Assembly (NCBI GenBank): GCA_030295365.1
Contig: AP027062.1
Coordinates: 826,001-890,000 of the forward strand
Origin: Candidatus Rickettsia kotlanii
GTDB lineage: Bacteria; Pseudomonadota; Alphaproteobacteria; Rickettsiales; Rickettsiaceae
Length of the DNA: 64,000 nucleotides
Direction: 5' to 3'
The translations under genes and the position numbers were made by a program. Below the pieces are notes generated by a model. That model saw only the letters and a program-made list of their open reading frames with translations, did no database searches and was not told the DNA's origin. Shown piece by piece: positions 19,529 through 27,992 of the stretch; position 1 is the first letter of the stretch; each line of letters opens with the position of its first letter.

Positions 19529-20024
19529 TTTGAAGCTTATCCATTATTTTTTCCATTTTTTCTTGAGTTAGATCTTCATAATAATCGTCATTAATCTGTA
19601 TGACCGGAGCGTTAACGCATGCTCCCAAACATTCTATCTCACTTAAAGTAAATTTTTGATCTTCAGTAGTTTCTTTGAGTTTTACACCTAATTTCTTTTC
19701 GCAAATTTTCATTATATCATCACTACCACGCAGCCAGCAAGGAGTAGTAGTACATACTTGGATATGATATTTACCAACTCGCTTTAAGTTAAACATAGTA
19801 TAAAATGTTGCAACCTCATAAGCTCGCATATAAGGCATTTCTAACATATTTGCGACATATTCGATAGCAGGAACAGGTAGCCAGCCGCCGTTTTGACGTT
19901 GTGCTAGATCAAGCAGCGGAAGTATTGCACTTCTTTTTCCATGCGGTGGATATTTTTTTATAATCTCTTCTGCTAGATTTAAATTCTTCTTATCAAATGT
20001 AAAATTTGTAATTTTTGTATTCAT
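19521..20024 (-). CDS. nuoE: NADH-quinone oxidoreductase subunit E
   Basis: NuoE is the 24-kDa thioredoxin-like subunit of the complex I NADH module. The 167-residue product carries the N1a [2Fe-2S] ligands in [10 protein letters not shown] and CLGACVNAP. Length is normal. It lies 410 bp downstream of nuoD, the gap being filled by repeat arms and a dead GIY-YIG gene. nuoF does not follow; yidD does. Confidence 0.95.
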   Translation of the reverse strand: MNTKITNFTFDKKNLNLAEEIIKKYPPHGKRSAILPLLDLAQRQNGGWLPVPAIEYVANMLEMPYMRAYEVATFYTMFNLKRVGKYHIQVCTTTPCWLRGSDDIMKICEKKLGVKLKETTEDQKFTLSEIECLGACVNAPVIQINDDYYEDLTQEKMEKIMDKLQND

Positions 20025-20050
20025 ATATTTTTAGTACGGTATAGTTTTAT

Positions 20051-20399
20051 GTCATTCCTGCAAAAGCAGCAATCCATAGAACTATTCAATTAAATCTTTC
20101 CATTCAGGATTAGTTTTTTCTATCAGTTCTATTTTCCAACTACGTTGCCATTTTTCAAGTTTTTTTCTCTTGTAAATGTTTCTTGAATATCAGTAAATTC
20201 TTTTGTATAAACAAGCTTTATAATATTATTTTTTGAGGTAAAACCTTTTATTATTTTTTGTTTATGTTCATAAGCATTATTATAATTATTAGTAATACCA
20301 ATATAAAGTCCATGCTTATTAGAGTATCAATATATATACCCAATACATTTTTTGTTTTTTAGTTTTATTTTATGGATCCCTGCTTTCACAGGAATGACA
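20051..20399. repeat. GTCATTCC-family arms bracketing a GIY-YIG remnant
   Basis: The left arm (20051-20077) reads GTCATTCCTGCAAAAGCAGC and on to AATCCAT. The right arm (20373-20399) is its inverted counterpart, ending GGAATGACA. In other copies of this family the arms are 25-100 bp apart; here about 295 bp including a nuclease remnant separates them. Confidence 0.7.
20082..20348 (-). pseudogene. Frameshifted GIY-YIG endonuclease-like gene
   Basis: Reading on the minus strand gives MYWVYILI, then after a frameshift HGLYIGITNNYNNAYEHKQ, then KLVYTKEFTDIQETF. After a second shift comes KWQRSWKIELIEKTNPEW, ending DLIE. This is the small UvrC-N-terminal-like GIY-YIG protein (YhbQ/URI type, about 90-100 residues). 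It has at least two indels and is dead. It sits between two inverted palindromic-repeat arms in the nuoD-nuoE gap. Confidence 0.75.
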
Positions 20400-20437
20400 G
20401 AGCAACGCAAGTACAAGCCCACGGCATGACAAATATA

Positions 20438-21613
20438 TTACCTATCTATCTCACCAAATACTATATCAAGCGTTGCAATAATAGTAATAACATCTGCCAT
20501 TAAATGACCTTTAGACATAAAATTTAGTCCTTGCAAATGAGCAAAGCCGGGTGCTTTAATACGACATCTATAAGGTCTATTACCTCCTTGCGAGTATAAA
20601 TATACACCAAATTCGCCTTTAGGGGCTTCTACGGCTTTATAGGTCTCGCCGGCTGGGACGTTATATCCTTCCGTATAGAGCTTAAAATGATGAATCATTG
20701 CTTCCATAGATTCTTTCATTTTGGCTCTTGTCGGTGGTATTAATTTAGGATCATCGGTTTTAACTGCACCTCTCGGCATTTTTTCTATACATTGCTTGAT
20801 TATCTTGATTGATTCGTACATTTCAAGCATACGAACGAAATATCTGTCGTAACAATCACCGTTTTTGCCGATTGGTACTTTAAAGTCCATTTCATCGTAA
20901 ACGTCATAAGGGTTTGACTTGCGTAAATCCCAAGCTATACCCGAACCTCTAAGCATTGGTCCTGAAAACCCCCAGTCCATTGCCTCTTTTTGAGACACAA
21001 CGCCGATATCTACTAAACGTTGTTTCCATACTCTATTTTCATTTAGTAGACTTTCAATATCGTGAAGTTTAGGAGGAAATTGTTCTATAAACTTATTTAT
21101 ATCCTCAAGTAAACCTTCGGGTAAATCTGCTGCAACCCCGCCTGGTCTAAAGTAGTTTGAATGCATACGAGAGCCGGAAACATGCTCGTAAAATTCCATG
21201 ATCTTTTCTCGCTCTTCAAAGAGCCATAATAAAGGAGTAGTAGCACCGATATCTAAAGCTTGGCTGCCAATATTCAAAGTATGGTTCAAAATTCTTGTTA
21301 GCTCTGAGAATAGTACCCTGATAAACTGAGCTCTTCGTGGGACTTCGCATTCTAATAACGACTCGACCGCTAAAGCAAATGCATGTTCCTGACACATCGG
21401 TGAAACATAATCAAGACGATCAAAATATGGTATAGCCTGCAAATATGTTTTATGCTCAATAAGCTTTTCCGTACCACGATGAAGTAACCCAATATGAGGG
21501 TCGGCATTATTTACTACTTCCCCGTCCATCTCAAGGATTAACCTTAAAACTCCGTGAGTTGCCGGATGCTGTGGCCCAAGGTTTAGAGTTATAGTTTTGG
21601 TGTTGTTAGTCAT
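20438..21613 (-). CDS. nuoD: NADH-quinone oxidoreductase subunit D
   Basis: NuoD is the 49-kDa subunit that helps form the quinone site of complex I. The 391-residue product begins [20 protein letters not shown] and contains [30 protein letters not shown] and the C-terminal GEIDR. A frame 31 codons longer exists, but those extra codons come from a palindromic repeat. The ATG at 21613 is preceded by AGGAA at a good distance and gives the family's usual N-terminus. Confidence 0.96.
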   Translation of the reverse strand: MTNNTKTITLNLGPQHPATHGVLRLILEMDGEVVNNADPHIGLLHRGTEKLIEHKTYLQAIPYFDRLDYVSPMCQEHAFALAVESLLECEVPRRAQFIRVLFSELTRILNHTLNIGSQALDIGATTPLLWLFEEREKIMEFYEHVSGSRMHSNYFRPGGVAADLPEGLLEDINKFIEQFPPKLHDIESLLNENRVWKQRLVDIGVVSQKEAMDWGFSGPMLRGSGIAWDLRKSNPYDVYDEMDFKVPIGKNGDCYDRYFVRMLEMYESIKIIKQCIEKMPRGAVKTDDPKLIPPTRAKMKESMEAMIHHFKLYTEGYNVPAGETYKAVEAPKGEFGVYLYSQGGNRPYRCRIKAPGFAHLQGLNFMSKGHLMADVITIIATLDIVFGEIDR

Positions 21614-21628
21614 AGTATTTTTCCTACT

Positions 21629-21746
21629 GTTACCTGGTGCGCTTGACCATGGGGGCCAGTCTTTTTTATTTTTTCTGGATCCCGCGATCAAGTCACAAGA
21701 TGACATTCATTTTATTTCTGGATTCCTGCTTTCGTAGGAATGACAT
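21629..21746. repeat. Two palindromic elements side by side between nuoC and nuoD
   Basis: A TGACCACGG-family element (about 21629-21704: CGCTTGACCATGGGGGCCAG and GGATCCCGCGATCAAGTC) is followed by a GTCATTCC-family right arm (21716-21746: GGATTCCTGCTTTCGTAGGA). The second overlaps the nuoC 3' end. Confidence 0.75.
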
Positions 21747-22440
21747 CGGTTGCCTTCTCATCACCTGGCAATACATAACTCGGGCTATGCCAGTGCGAGC
21801 TAAAATCAAACTCACGATATTCTATGTCTAAATCAACCGGTTCATAAGCTACTTTCTTTAGTTTCTCATCATATTTAACTTGTGTATAGCCTGTTAACGG
21901 GAAATCTTTACGTAATGGATGCCCCTCAAATTCGTAATCGGTTAGTATGCGTCTTTTATCGTCATTACCCTCGAAATTTACTCCGTACATATCATACACT
22001 TCACGCTCATACCAACAAGCGGCACTAAATATATTCATTGCTGAAGGTATAGTTTCTTTTTCAGATATATATACTTTTATTATAAGACGCTTATTTAATT
22101 TTAAGCTTAATAAATTATATACTACTTCAAACCTTTTATAGTCAATTGATTTGGACTCGCCTACATTGTCGCTCGTCGTTCTCCTATGAGTTATAGGCTT
22201 CGCACCTTGTCCCTTGTAGCCAAGCCCGACTGAATTGACTACGTTATTCTGAGGAAAATCAGCCCCAAATAAATCAGTAAGTAAAGTGAAGCGCAATTCT
22301 TCCGATTCTTTTAAAGCTTTTAAAAACGGCAATAAAAAATTCGGCTCGATTTTATAAGCTAAATAATCTTTAACCATAATCGGAGTTATTAAAATGCTAG
22401 ATTTAGCTGCAAGTCTTTCAATGAGTTTGTCTAGCGTCAT
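21712..22440 (-). CDS. nuoC: NADH-quinone oxidoreductase subunit C with repeat-derived insert and tail
   Basis: NuoC is the 30-kDa subunit of the complex I peripheral arm. The core is recognisable: [44 protein letters not shown] and [19 protein letters not shown]. The 242-residue product is longer than the roughly 190-200 residues needed. About 38 residues (64-101, around [20 protein letters not shown]) interrupt the join between LFGADFP and KRFEVVYN, where other NuoC proteins have only a short loop. The last residues, [10 protein letters not shown], and the stop are encoded by a palindromic-repeat arm. The start overlaps the end of nuoB by 23 bp. Confidence 0.92.
   Translation of the reverse strand: MTLDKLIERLAAKSSILITPIMVKDYLAYKIEPNFLLPFLKALKESEELRFTLLTDLFGADFPQNNVVNSVGLGYKGQGAKPITHRRTTSDNVGESKSIDYKRFEVVYNLLSLKLNKRLIIKVYISEKETIPSAMNIFSAACWYEREVYDMYGVNFEGNDDKRRILTDYEFEGHPLRKDFPLTGYTQVKYDEKLKKVAYEPVDLDIEYREFDFSSHWHSPSYVLPGDEKATDVIPTKAGIQK
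22138..22251. repeat. In-frame palindromic element inside nuoC
   Basis: The insert is about 114 bp, divisible by three, and has inverted ends AGTCAATT (near 22139) and AATTGACT (near 22233). It encodes the residues that have no counterpart in ordinary NuoC. Its sequence differs from the three families common elsewhere in the window. Confidence 0.65.
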
Positions 22441-22942
22441 ACTTAAAACCTGTAGTGCGTTTAATTTTTTTCTGTAACTGCATAAGCCCGTAAATTAATG
22501 CTTCGGCGGTAGGAGGGCAGCCAGGGACATATACATCAACCGGTACGATTCTATCACAGCCACGCACTACCGAATAGGAAAAGTGGTAATAGCCGCCGCC
22601 ATTGGCACAGCTACCCATTGAAAGTACCCATTTAGGTTCAGCCATCTGATCATATACTTTACGTAGAGCTGGTGCCATTTTGTTAGTAAGCGTTCCTGCA
22701 ACTATCATAAGGTCGGACTGTCTTGGACTCGGTCTAAATAACATACCGAAGCGATCCATATCATATCTACTTGCTGCTGCCTGCATCATCTCAACAGCAC
22801 AACAAGCAAGCCCAAAAGTCATAGGCCATAAGGAATTAGCTCTCGCCCAGCCTATAACGTTATCAACTTTAGTGAGTAAGAATCCCCTATTAGAAAGCTC
22901 ATTACTTAATAATGCGTTTTCTTGATAAAAATTATTTTTCAT
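22418..22942 (-). CDS. nuoB: NADH-quinone oxidoreductase subunit B
   Basis: NuoB holds the N2 [4Fe-4S] cluster that passes electrons to quinone. The 174-residue product has the ligand cysteines in [23 protein letters not shown] and [16 protein letters not shown]. It follows nuoA by 4 bp and overlaps nuoC by 23 bp, so the genes are tightly coupled. Length and motifs are normal. Confidence 0.96.
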   Translation of the reverse strand: MKNNFYQENALLSNELSNRGFLLTKVDNVIGWARANSLWPMTFGLACCAVEMMQAAASRYDMDRFGMLFRPSPRQSDLMIVAGTLTNKMAPALRKVYDQMAEPKWVLSMGSCANGGGYYHFSYSVVRGCDRIVPVDVYVPGCPPTAEALIYGLMQLQKKIKRTTGFKYDARQTH

Positions 22943-22946
22943 ATTA

Positions 22947-23318
22947 CTACCAGTCTAAAGCTCCTTTCTTCCATTCATACATGAACCCGATAATAAGTAC
23001 GAATAAGAAAAACATCATTGAGAAAAAGCCTATTTTACCTATCGTATTAAGACTAATAGCCCAAGGCACTAAAAATGTAATTTCAAGATCAAAGATAATA
23101 AATAAAATAGCAACTAAGTAAAAACGTATGTCAAATCTTGATCTTGCATCGCTAAAAGGCTCAAAACCGCACTCATAAGGTTCTAGCTTATCTTTATTAT
23201 ATTTTTTTGTCGATAATAGGTTAGGTAGAATGATTATTAAACCGGAAACCAATACCGCAATACCAAAAAATATAGCAATCGGTAGATATTCTTGTAAAAG
23301 TTCTGAGTTTTGTAGCAT
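22947..23318 (-). CDS. nuoA: NADH-quinone oxidoreductase subunit A
   Basis: NuoA is a three-helix membrane subunit of complex I. The 123-residue product begins [20 protein letters not shown] and contains the conserved loop [20 protein letters not shown] with its essential Cys. A 19-codon upstream extension in frame runs into a GTCATTGCGAG repeat, so I chose the ATG at 23318. It heads the nuoA-B-C-D run. Confidence 0.95.
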   Translation of the reverse strand: MLQNSELLQEYLPIAIFFGIAVLVSGLIIILPNLLSTKKYNKDKLEPYECGFEPFSDARSRFDIRFYLVAILFIIFDLEITFLVPWAISLNTIGKIGFFSMMFFLFVLIIGFMYEWKKGALDW

Positions 23319-23340
23319 ATGTTTTTTATTATATTTTTCT

Positions 23341-23433
23341 GTCATTGCGAGAAGAATTGTACAGTAATTCGACAAAGCAATCTCAGGATATTTGATGAAA
23401 TTGCTACGCAGCCTACGGCTGCTTGCAATGACG
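23341..23433. repeat. GTCATTGCGAG-family palindrome upstream of nuoA
   Basis: It starts GTCATTGCGAGAAG and ends GCTTGCAATGACG, with AAAGCAATCTCAGGA and GAAATTGCTACGCAGC inside. It separates nuoA from waaL. Confidence 0.8.
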
Positions 23434-23475
23434 TAGCTTTAATGACACTTAACTCTATATTTACCTCAAATAGCA

Positions 23476-24711
23476 TCAATTATCAATGACAATATCAGGT
23501 TTAACTAGTAGCTTCATTAAAACTAGTACCCAAATACCACTTGATATCCACCATATTTGCCAAATATTATATGAAATCATGCCGATAATATAGTAATTTA
23601 TAAAACATGCATAGGAAATTGCCTTGAAATTTTTATTTTCGAGATTACTAATTTGTTTGAGATATTTATAAACTAAGCATAAAAATAATATTAAACCTAT
23701 TATACCGAGTTCAAGAGTAATTTGTAATATATTATTATGAGGATGAAGTGGCAAAGGATGCCATTTTTCTCCGTTGTAATCGATCATTTCGCTATCACCA
23801 GTTTCGATATATTTAGAAGAAGCTAAGCCATAGCCCAAAATCGGCTTTTCAATGATTTTGTTTGCGACGAAATGCCAAATAAATAAACGATGAGCAGCGG
23901 AAGGTTGTGTAGCTAAATATTTTTCAGATAAATCTCGTGGTTTTATTTGTTTAGCTATCACAGGAAATAGTAACGAGCCGGTAATTAAACTTATTGCGAT
24001 TAATTTGAAAAATATCGGCTTCATAAATCTTGTTAAAATAAATATTGCTCCTCCTATACCGAAGCCTAAAAAACTTGCTAAACTATCGGAAATACTTAGT
24101 AAATAAAGCACTAATATATATAGCATTAAGGCATGTCGTTTTTTACCGTTAGAAAGTAAAATTATAATCGCTACCCAAGCGGTAATCGAAAGTAAAGCAC
24201 AACCACGATCTAGCATATATAAGCCAAAACTAGCTTTGAATATTCTTGTTAAAAATCCATGAGAAGAATATTCGATGAAGAATAATAATATTGCTGTGAG
24301 AATCCCGAATATTAAGGCTTTTTTAAGCTGTAAGCGATTTTGAAAAGGAGCAGAATTACTAACTGCAAAGCCAAGAAATAAGAGTATAAAAACTTGAGTA
24401 AAAGTAGCTAAGCTATTAATAAGATGCATTGCGAATAAACAAGATATAAAGCACCAAGCGGTGAATAACATTGTTATCCTGTGAGCTTGTAGCAGGATCC
24501 AGTCTTTTTTCATTTTTTGGATACCGTGGTCAAGCCACGGTATGACATTGTTACTGGATTGCCACACTCCTTTCAGTCGTTCGCAATGACGATTAATACC
24601 TCGCAGGAATGATATAAGCAAAAAAATTGTAATAGTAGCTGCAGCTGATAAGCCTGCCAGCATCCCAAGGCTTGGAATTAAAAATATTAAACTTGAAATT
24701 AAATATTGCAT
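23476..24711 (-). CDS. O-antigen ligase family protein with repeat insertion
   Basis: WaaL/Wzy-type proteins join O-antigen to lipid A-core at the outer face of the inner membrane. The 411-residue product has about ten membrane segments and the periplasmic-loop motif LPLHPHNNILQITLELG (about residues 324-340) with its conserved His. Residues about 41-79 (RHCERLKGVWQSSNNVIPWL, then DHGIQKMKKDWILLQ) are hydrophilic, break the second membrane region, and are encoded by two palindromic elements lying end to end. The frame is kept. The start abuts the DUF2155 stop with no gap. Function fits the glycosyltransferases and kdsB in the window. Confidence 0.8.
   Translation of the reverse strand: MQYLISSLIFLIPSLGMLAGLSAAATITIFLLISFLRGINRHCERLKGVWQSSNNVIPWLDHGIQKMKKDWILLQAHRITMLFTAWCFISCLFAMHLINSLATFTQVFILLFLGFAVSNSAPFQNRLQLKKALIFGILTAILLFFIEYSSHGFLTRIFKASFGLYMLDRGCALLSITAWVAIIILLSNGKKRHALMLYILVLYLLSISDSLASFLGFGIGGAIFILTRFMKPIFFKLIAISLITGSLLFPVIAKQIKPRDLSEKYLATQPSAAHRLFIWHFVANKIIEKPILGYGLASSKYIETGDSEMIDYNGEKWHPLPLHPHNNILQITLELGIIGLILFLCLVYKYLKQISNLENKNFKAISYACFINYYIIGMISYNIWQIWWISSGIWVLVLMKLLVKPDIVIDN
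24497..24592. repeat. Two palindromic elements inside the O-antigen ligase gene
   Basis: A TGACCACGG-family element (GGATACCGTGGTCAAGCCAC and onward, about 24497-24547) directly joins a half GTCATTGCGAG-family element (24554-24592, ending GTTCGCAATGACG). Together they add codons without shifting the frame. Confidence 0.8.
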
Positions 24712-25179
24712 CTAAAAACAATCTTTAGCAAAAATTTCGTAGATTGGGTGTTCAAACGTTGAAAGTGAAATACTTGAAGAAATCATCCATCCTTGAAAGA
24801 GTAAATTAGGATCTGCGTCTATTTTATATTCCGTTATGGTCATCAACAAATAATTATCTTCATTATATGGATCAAGGTTTTTTATACATTTGTGCAATTT
24901 GATTTTTATATTACCGAAGTATTTTTCTTCCCCGACTTTAAAATCTATCTCTTCAGAAGTAGCAGTAATGTTATTTAGAGCAATAATTTTGCCATTTGTA
25001 TAATTCTTAAACTCAGAACTATCATTATCGTTTGGATTTAAAATAGGATGATTGTCATCAAGAAGGATAAATACGTCATTTTCAATATCTTCGGTTGTAG
25101 TAACCGACTCTAAATTTTCTGCGAATATAGGAAAATTAATACATATAGTAATGATAAAAATAATTTTTAGTAATTTCAT
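24712..25179 (-). CDS. DUF2155 periplasmic protein
   Basis: A 155-residue protein with an N-terminal signal peptide (about residues 1-20, KIIFIITICINFPIFA) and the DUF2155 core: KIIALNNITATSEEIDFKVG, FGNIKIKLHKC, FQGWMISSSISLS and EHPIYEIFAKDCF. DUF2155 is an alphaproteobacterial envelope family of unknown role. Two cysteines in the core are placed to form a disulfide, which fits the dsbB gene in the same window. Its stop is immediately next to the start of the O-antigen ligase gene. Confidence 0.85.
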   Translation of the reverse strand: MKLLKIIFIITICINFPIFAENLESVTTTEDIENDVFILLDDNHPILNPNDNDSSEFKNYTNGKIIALNNITATSEEIDFKVGEEKYFGNIKIKLHKCIKNLDPYNEDNYLLMTITEYKIDADPNLLFQGWMISSSISLSTFEHPIYEIFAKDCF

Positions 25180-25254
25180 AGATAATATATTATTTTTCGA
25201 AATTATATACTATAGGGGATTAATGGCAATGATAATTTATGATAAGGTTTAAAG

Positions 25255-25350
25255 GTCATTGTGAGCGATTTCAAGGACGTGGCAATCTCAGGAATTTTGC
25301 CTAAGATTGCTTTGTCAAAACTTACAATACAATTTTTCCTCGCAATGACG
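25255..25350. repeat. GTCATTGCGAG-family palindrome
   Basis: It runs from GTCATTGTGAGCGATTTCAA to TCGCAATGACG with the internal phrase GTGGCAATCTCAGGAAT, and lies just before the terminase remnant. Confidence 0.8.
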
Positions 25351-25363
25351 ATGTAGGCACGAT

Positions 25364-26742
25364 ATGCTCCACTCTAAAGAACTCTTAAATTCTATTTTAC
25401 GACAGGATTTTCATAGTTTTATGATTAAGGTATTTAATACTATTAATCCTGGAGCGGAGTATTATCCAAGCAAGCATATAAGAATAATTACCGATTATTT
25501 CAATGCCGCGCAAAGCGGTGATATTAATTGTTTAATAATTAATATACCTACCGCCAAGGAGCTTACAATCTATTTGTGTTAGCATTGCTTGACCTGCTTA
25601 TTTATTGGGGATTAATCCTGCCAAAAGGATTTTATGGTTGCCAGCTATTCTCAAATACTTAGCATTAAACACTCACTAGATTGTCGGTTCATTTTAAATT
25701 CTGATTGGTATAAAGAACTTTTCCCAAGTACTATCCTTAGTAAACCCTATAATCAAAAAAGTAAGTTTTTAACGACAGCTAATGGCTTTAGATTTGCAAC
25801 ATCGGTTGGAGGATCGGCAATAGGTGAGGGCGATGATATCTTAATTATCGATGATTCTCATAACCTAAAATATGTAAGAAAGTTATAGATTGGTTTGAGC
25901 AAACTTTTGTTAGCAAGCTAAATAATCGTAATAAGGGAACGGTAGTTTTAGTTATGCAGCGTCTGCATATGGATGATTTATCCAGTTATCTACTTAATCA
26001 TAGCAATTCATGGCATCATTAAAAAATTCCGGCGATTAGCATTCAAGATTACTTCTTTAAATTAATGAATAAAGAATATCAATATCTTAGTGGTAAAGTA
26101 TTAGACAGCTATAGAGAACCTCCTGATTGTTTAATGAAATTAGAACAGGAAATAGGTAGCTATAATGATAATGCTCAATATTTATAAGAACCGATAGCAC
26201 AAAGGTCATCGTTACTGAATATGGAAGATATTAGCTTTTATAAAAATCTACCTTTAAGATTTGATTATTTTATGTAAAGCTGGGATACGGCAATTAAGAT
26301 TTCCGAAGATCCCGCTTAGATTATAGTGTTTATACTATATGGAGGGAACAGAAATATTATCTAGTATCATTAGTACGGAAAAAAATTAATTATCCTGAGC
26401 TTAAAAATTTGACGGAAAAATTAGCTAGAGAATATCAGCCAAAATTTATATTAATCGAAGATAAAGCAAGTGGTTAACAATTGATTCAAGATATAGGATT
26501 TAGGTGGTAATATTAGAGTGATAGGGATTAAGCCAAGCTTTGATAAAGTTACAAGATTCGCCTCGGTAGTTCCTTTATTTCAATCAGCTAGTGTTCTAAT
26601 ACCTAAACAATCAAGTATAATTTTAAAGGAATTACTGAATTTTCCCCATATTAAAAATGATGATATAGTAGATTCAGTTAGCCAGTTCTTGAATTTTATG
26701 AAGGATAAATCGTTTAAATATCCTGAAGGATTAGGAGTTTGA
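25364..26742 (+). pseudogene. Shattered phage terminase large subunit
   Basis: Pieces in several frames rebuild a TerL of the Terminase_6 type. The N-terminal part (25364-25582) is KELLNSILRQDFHSFMIKVF and onward, with a worn nucleotide-binding motif near INIPTAKE. The next (25634-25888) has MVASYSQ and the ATPase strand GDDILIIDDSHN. Short segments such as VVLVMQRLHMDDLSSYLL and SWDTAIKISEDP follow. The nuclease-domain end (26518-26742) includes IGIKPSFDKVTRFASVVPLF and HIKNDDIVDSVSQFL. More than six stops or shifts interrupt it. No other phage gene is visible. The next genes are tRNA-Cys and xerD. Confidence 0.8.
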
Positions 26743-26785
26743 TATAAAAATAGTTGCTTTTTTGTATGGATGTTGGTAGTATTTA

Positions 26786-26868
26786 TGTCATTCCCGCGAA
26801 AGCGGGAATCCAGTAAAATAAAAATACAATCATCCGTTTATAGATTCCTGCTTTTGCGGGGATGACAT
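26786..26868. repeat. Complete GTCATTCC-family palindrome
   Basis: Left arm TGTCATTCCCGCGAAAGCGG (26786) and right arm TTCCTGCTTTTGCGGGGATG (from 26844) surround an A+T-rich centre. This is one of the best preserved copies and sits just before tRNA-Cys. Confidence 0.85.
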
Positions 26869-26892
26869 AGGATTGTGGTATGACACTGATTA

Positions 26893-26968
26893 GGCTGGGT
26901 AGCAAAGTGGTAATGCCGTGGACTGCAAATCCTCTATTTCGTCGGTTCGATTCCGACCCTGGCCTCCA
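26893..26968 (+). tRNA. tRNA-Cys (GCA)
   Basis: A full cloverleaf can be drawn. The acceptor stem is GGCTGGG with CCTGGCC (two G-U pairs), the T stem-loop is GTCGG TTCGATT CCGAC, the discriminator base is T, and CCA is encoded (26966-26968). The anticodon GCA is at 26925-26927. One mismatch lies in the anticodon stem. The gene is 22 bp upstream of xerD. Confidence 0.9.
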
Positions 26969-26989
26969 TTATAGAAATTAAAACATCTT

Positions 26990-27910
26990 ATGGAATTTAT
27001 TGCGCAATTCCTAGAAATGCTTTTAGCTGAGAGAGCATTGTCAAAAAATTCTATACTTAGCTATAAGCGTGACTTATTTGATTTTCAAAATTATCTTGCT
27101 AAACAAGAATTATCCGAATTAAATATTACTACTGAGAATATTAGAGACTGGATTGAGTATCTAGCAAATAATGATTTGCAAGCACGCTCAATCAATAGAA
27201 AAATCTCAACTATAAAAAGTTATTATGAATTTTTAATTAGCGAAAACCATACCGTTTTTAATCCGGTTCTTAACGTAGATTTGCCCAAATATCAAAATAA
27301 ACTTCCCGAAATATTATCTATAGATCAAATTAAATCGTTACTTGAACATTGCTCTCAAGATCATTCTCCTGAAGGTATCAGGCTTAATGCTATGATTCAT
27401 TTGCTTTATGCTAGCGGTCTTAGAGTCTCAGAGCTTGTTAGTCTTAAGCTTGCTGATATTCTGACTAATAAAACGTCTAAAGGAGAAGTAAGAAAAATCT
27501 TTTCGGTACTTGGTAAAGGTAATAAGGAAAGAGTCATAGTAATAAATAAACAGGCAGTTATCAGTATTGCTAAATATCTTGCAATTAGAGATGTTTTTGT
27601 GAATAAAGCTAAACCAAGAAATCTAATTTATTTATTCCCGTCATCAGCTTTAGCGGGTTATATGACTAGGCAAAATTTTGCTATTCTGTTAAAATCTGCT
27701 GCCCTTTATGCAGGACTTAACCCTGAGTATATTTCTCCGCATATATTACGTCACAGTTTTGCAAGTCATTTGCTTGAGGGCGGAGCAGACTTAAGAGTAA
27801 TTCAAGAGCTGCTTGGTCACGCTGATATATCTACTACCCAAATATATACTCATCTTCAAACTAATCATCTCAAGAAAGCATTGTTGCATCATCCTCTCAA
27901 TAAAAATTAA
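26990..27910 (+). CDS. xerD: Tyrosine recombinase XerD
   Basis: XerD acts with XerC at the dif site to resolve chromosome dimers. The 306-residue protein has the N-terminal SAM-like core-binding domain (about residues 1-85) and the catalytic domain with [13 protein letters not shown] (catalytic Arg), GKGNKERV (Lys), [12 protein letters not shown] (His-x2-Arg), [13 protein letters not shown] (His and nucleophile Tyr). All catalytic residues are present. The length and the start [20 protein letters not shown] favour XerD over XerC. The gene follows tRNA-Cys closely, but I read it as the housekeeping recombinase rather than a phage integrase. Confidence 0.9.
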   Translation: MEFIAQFLEMLLAERALSKNSILSYKRDLFDFQNYLAKQELSELNITTENIRDWIEYLANNDLQARSINRKISTIKSYYEFLISENHTVFNPVLNVDLPKYQNKLPEILSIDQIKSLLEHCSQDHSPEGIRLNAMIHLLYASGLRVSELVSLKLADILTNKTSKGEVRKIFSVLGKGNKERVIVINKQAVISIAKYLAIRDVFVNKAKPRNLIYLFPSSALAGYMTRQNFAILLKSAALYAGLNPEYISPHILRHSFASHLLEGGADLRVIQELLGHADISTTQIYTHLQTNHLKKALLHHPLNKN

Positions 27911-27992
27911 TTTATCTTAATCTTCTATAAAGTACTTGTTAATATTTCTTAACTAAATATAATACTTCTTTTAAAGGTAAGGAATAAATTAT

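Noticed and set aside
26990..27910. xerD read as a phage integrase because it follows tRNA-Cys and a terminase remnant
   Set aside because: Length, N-terminus and motifs fit the housekeeping XerD better, and it lacks an integrase arm-binding domain.
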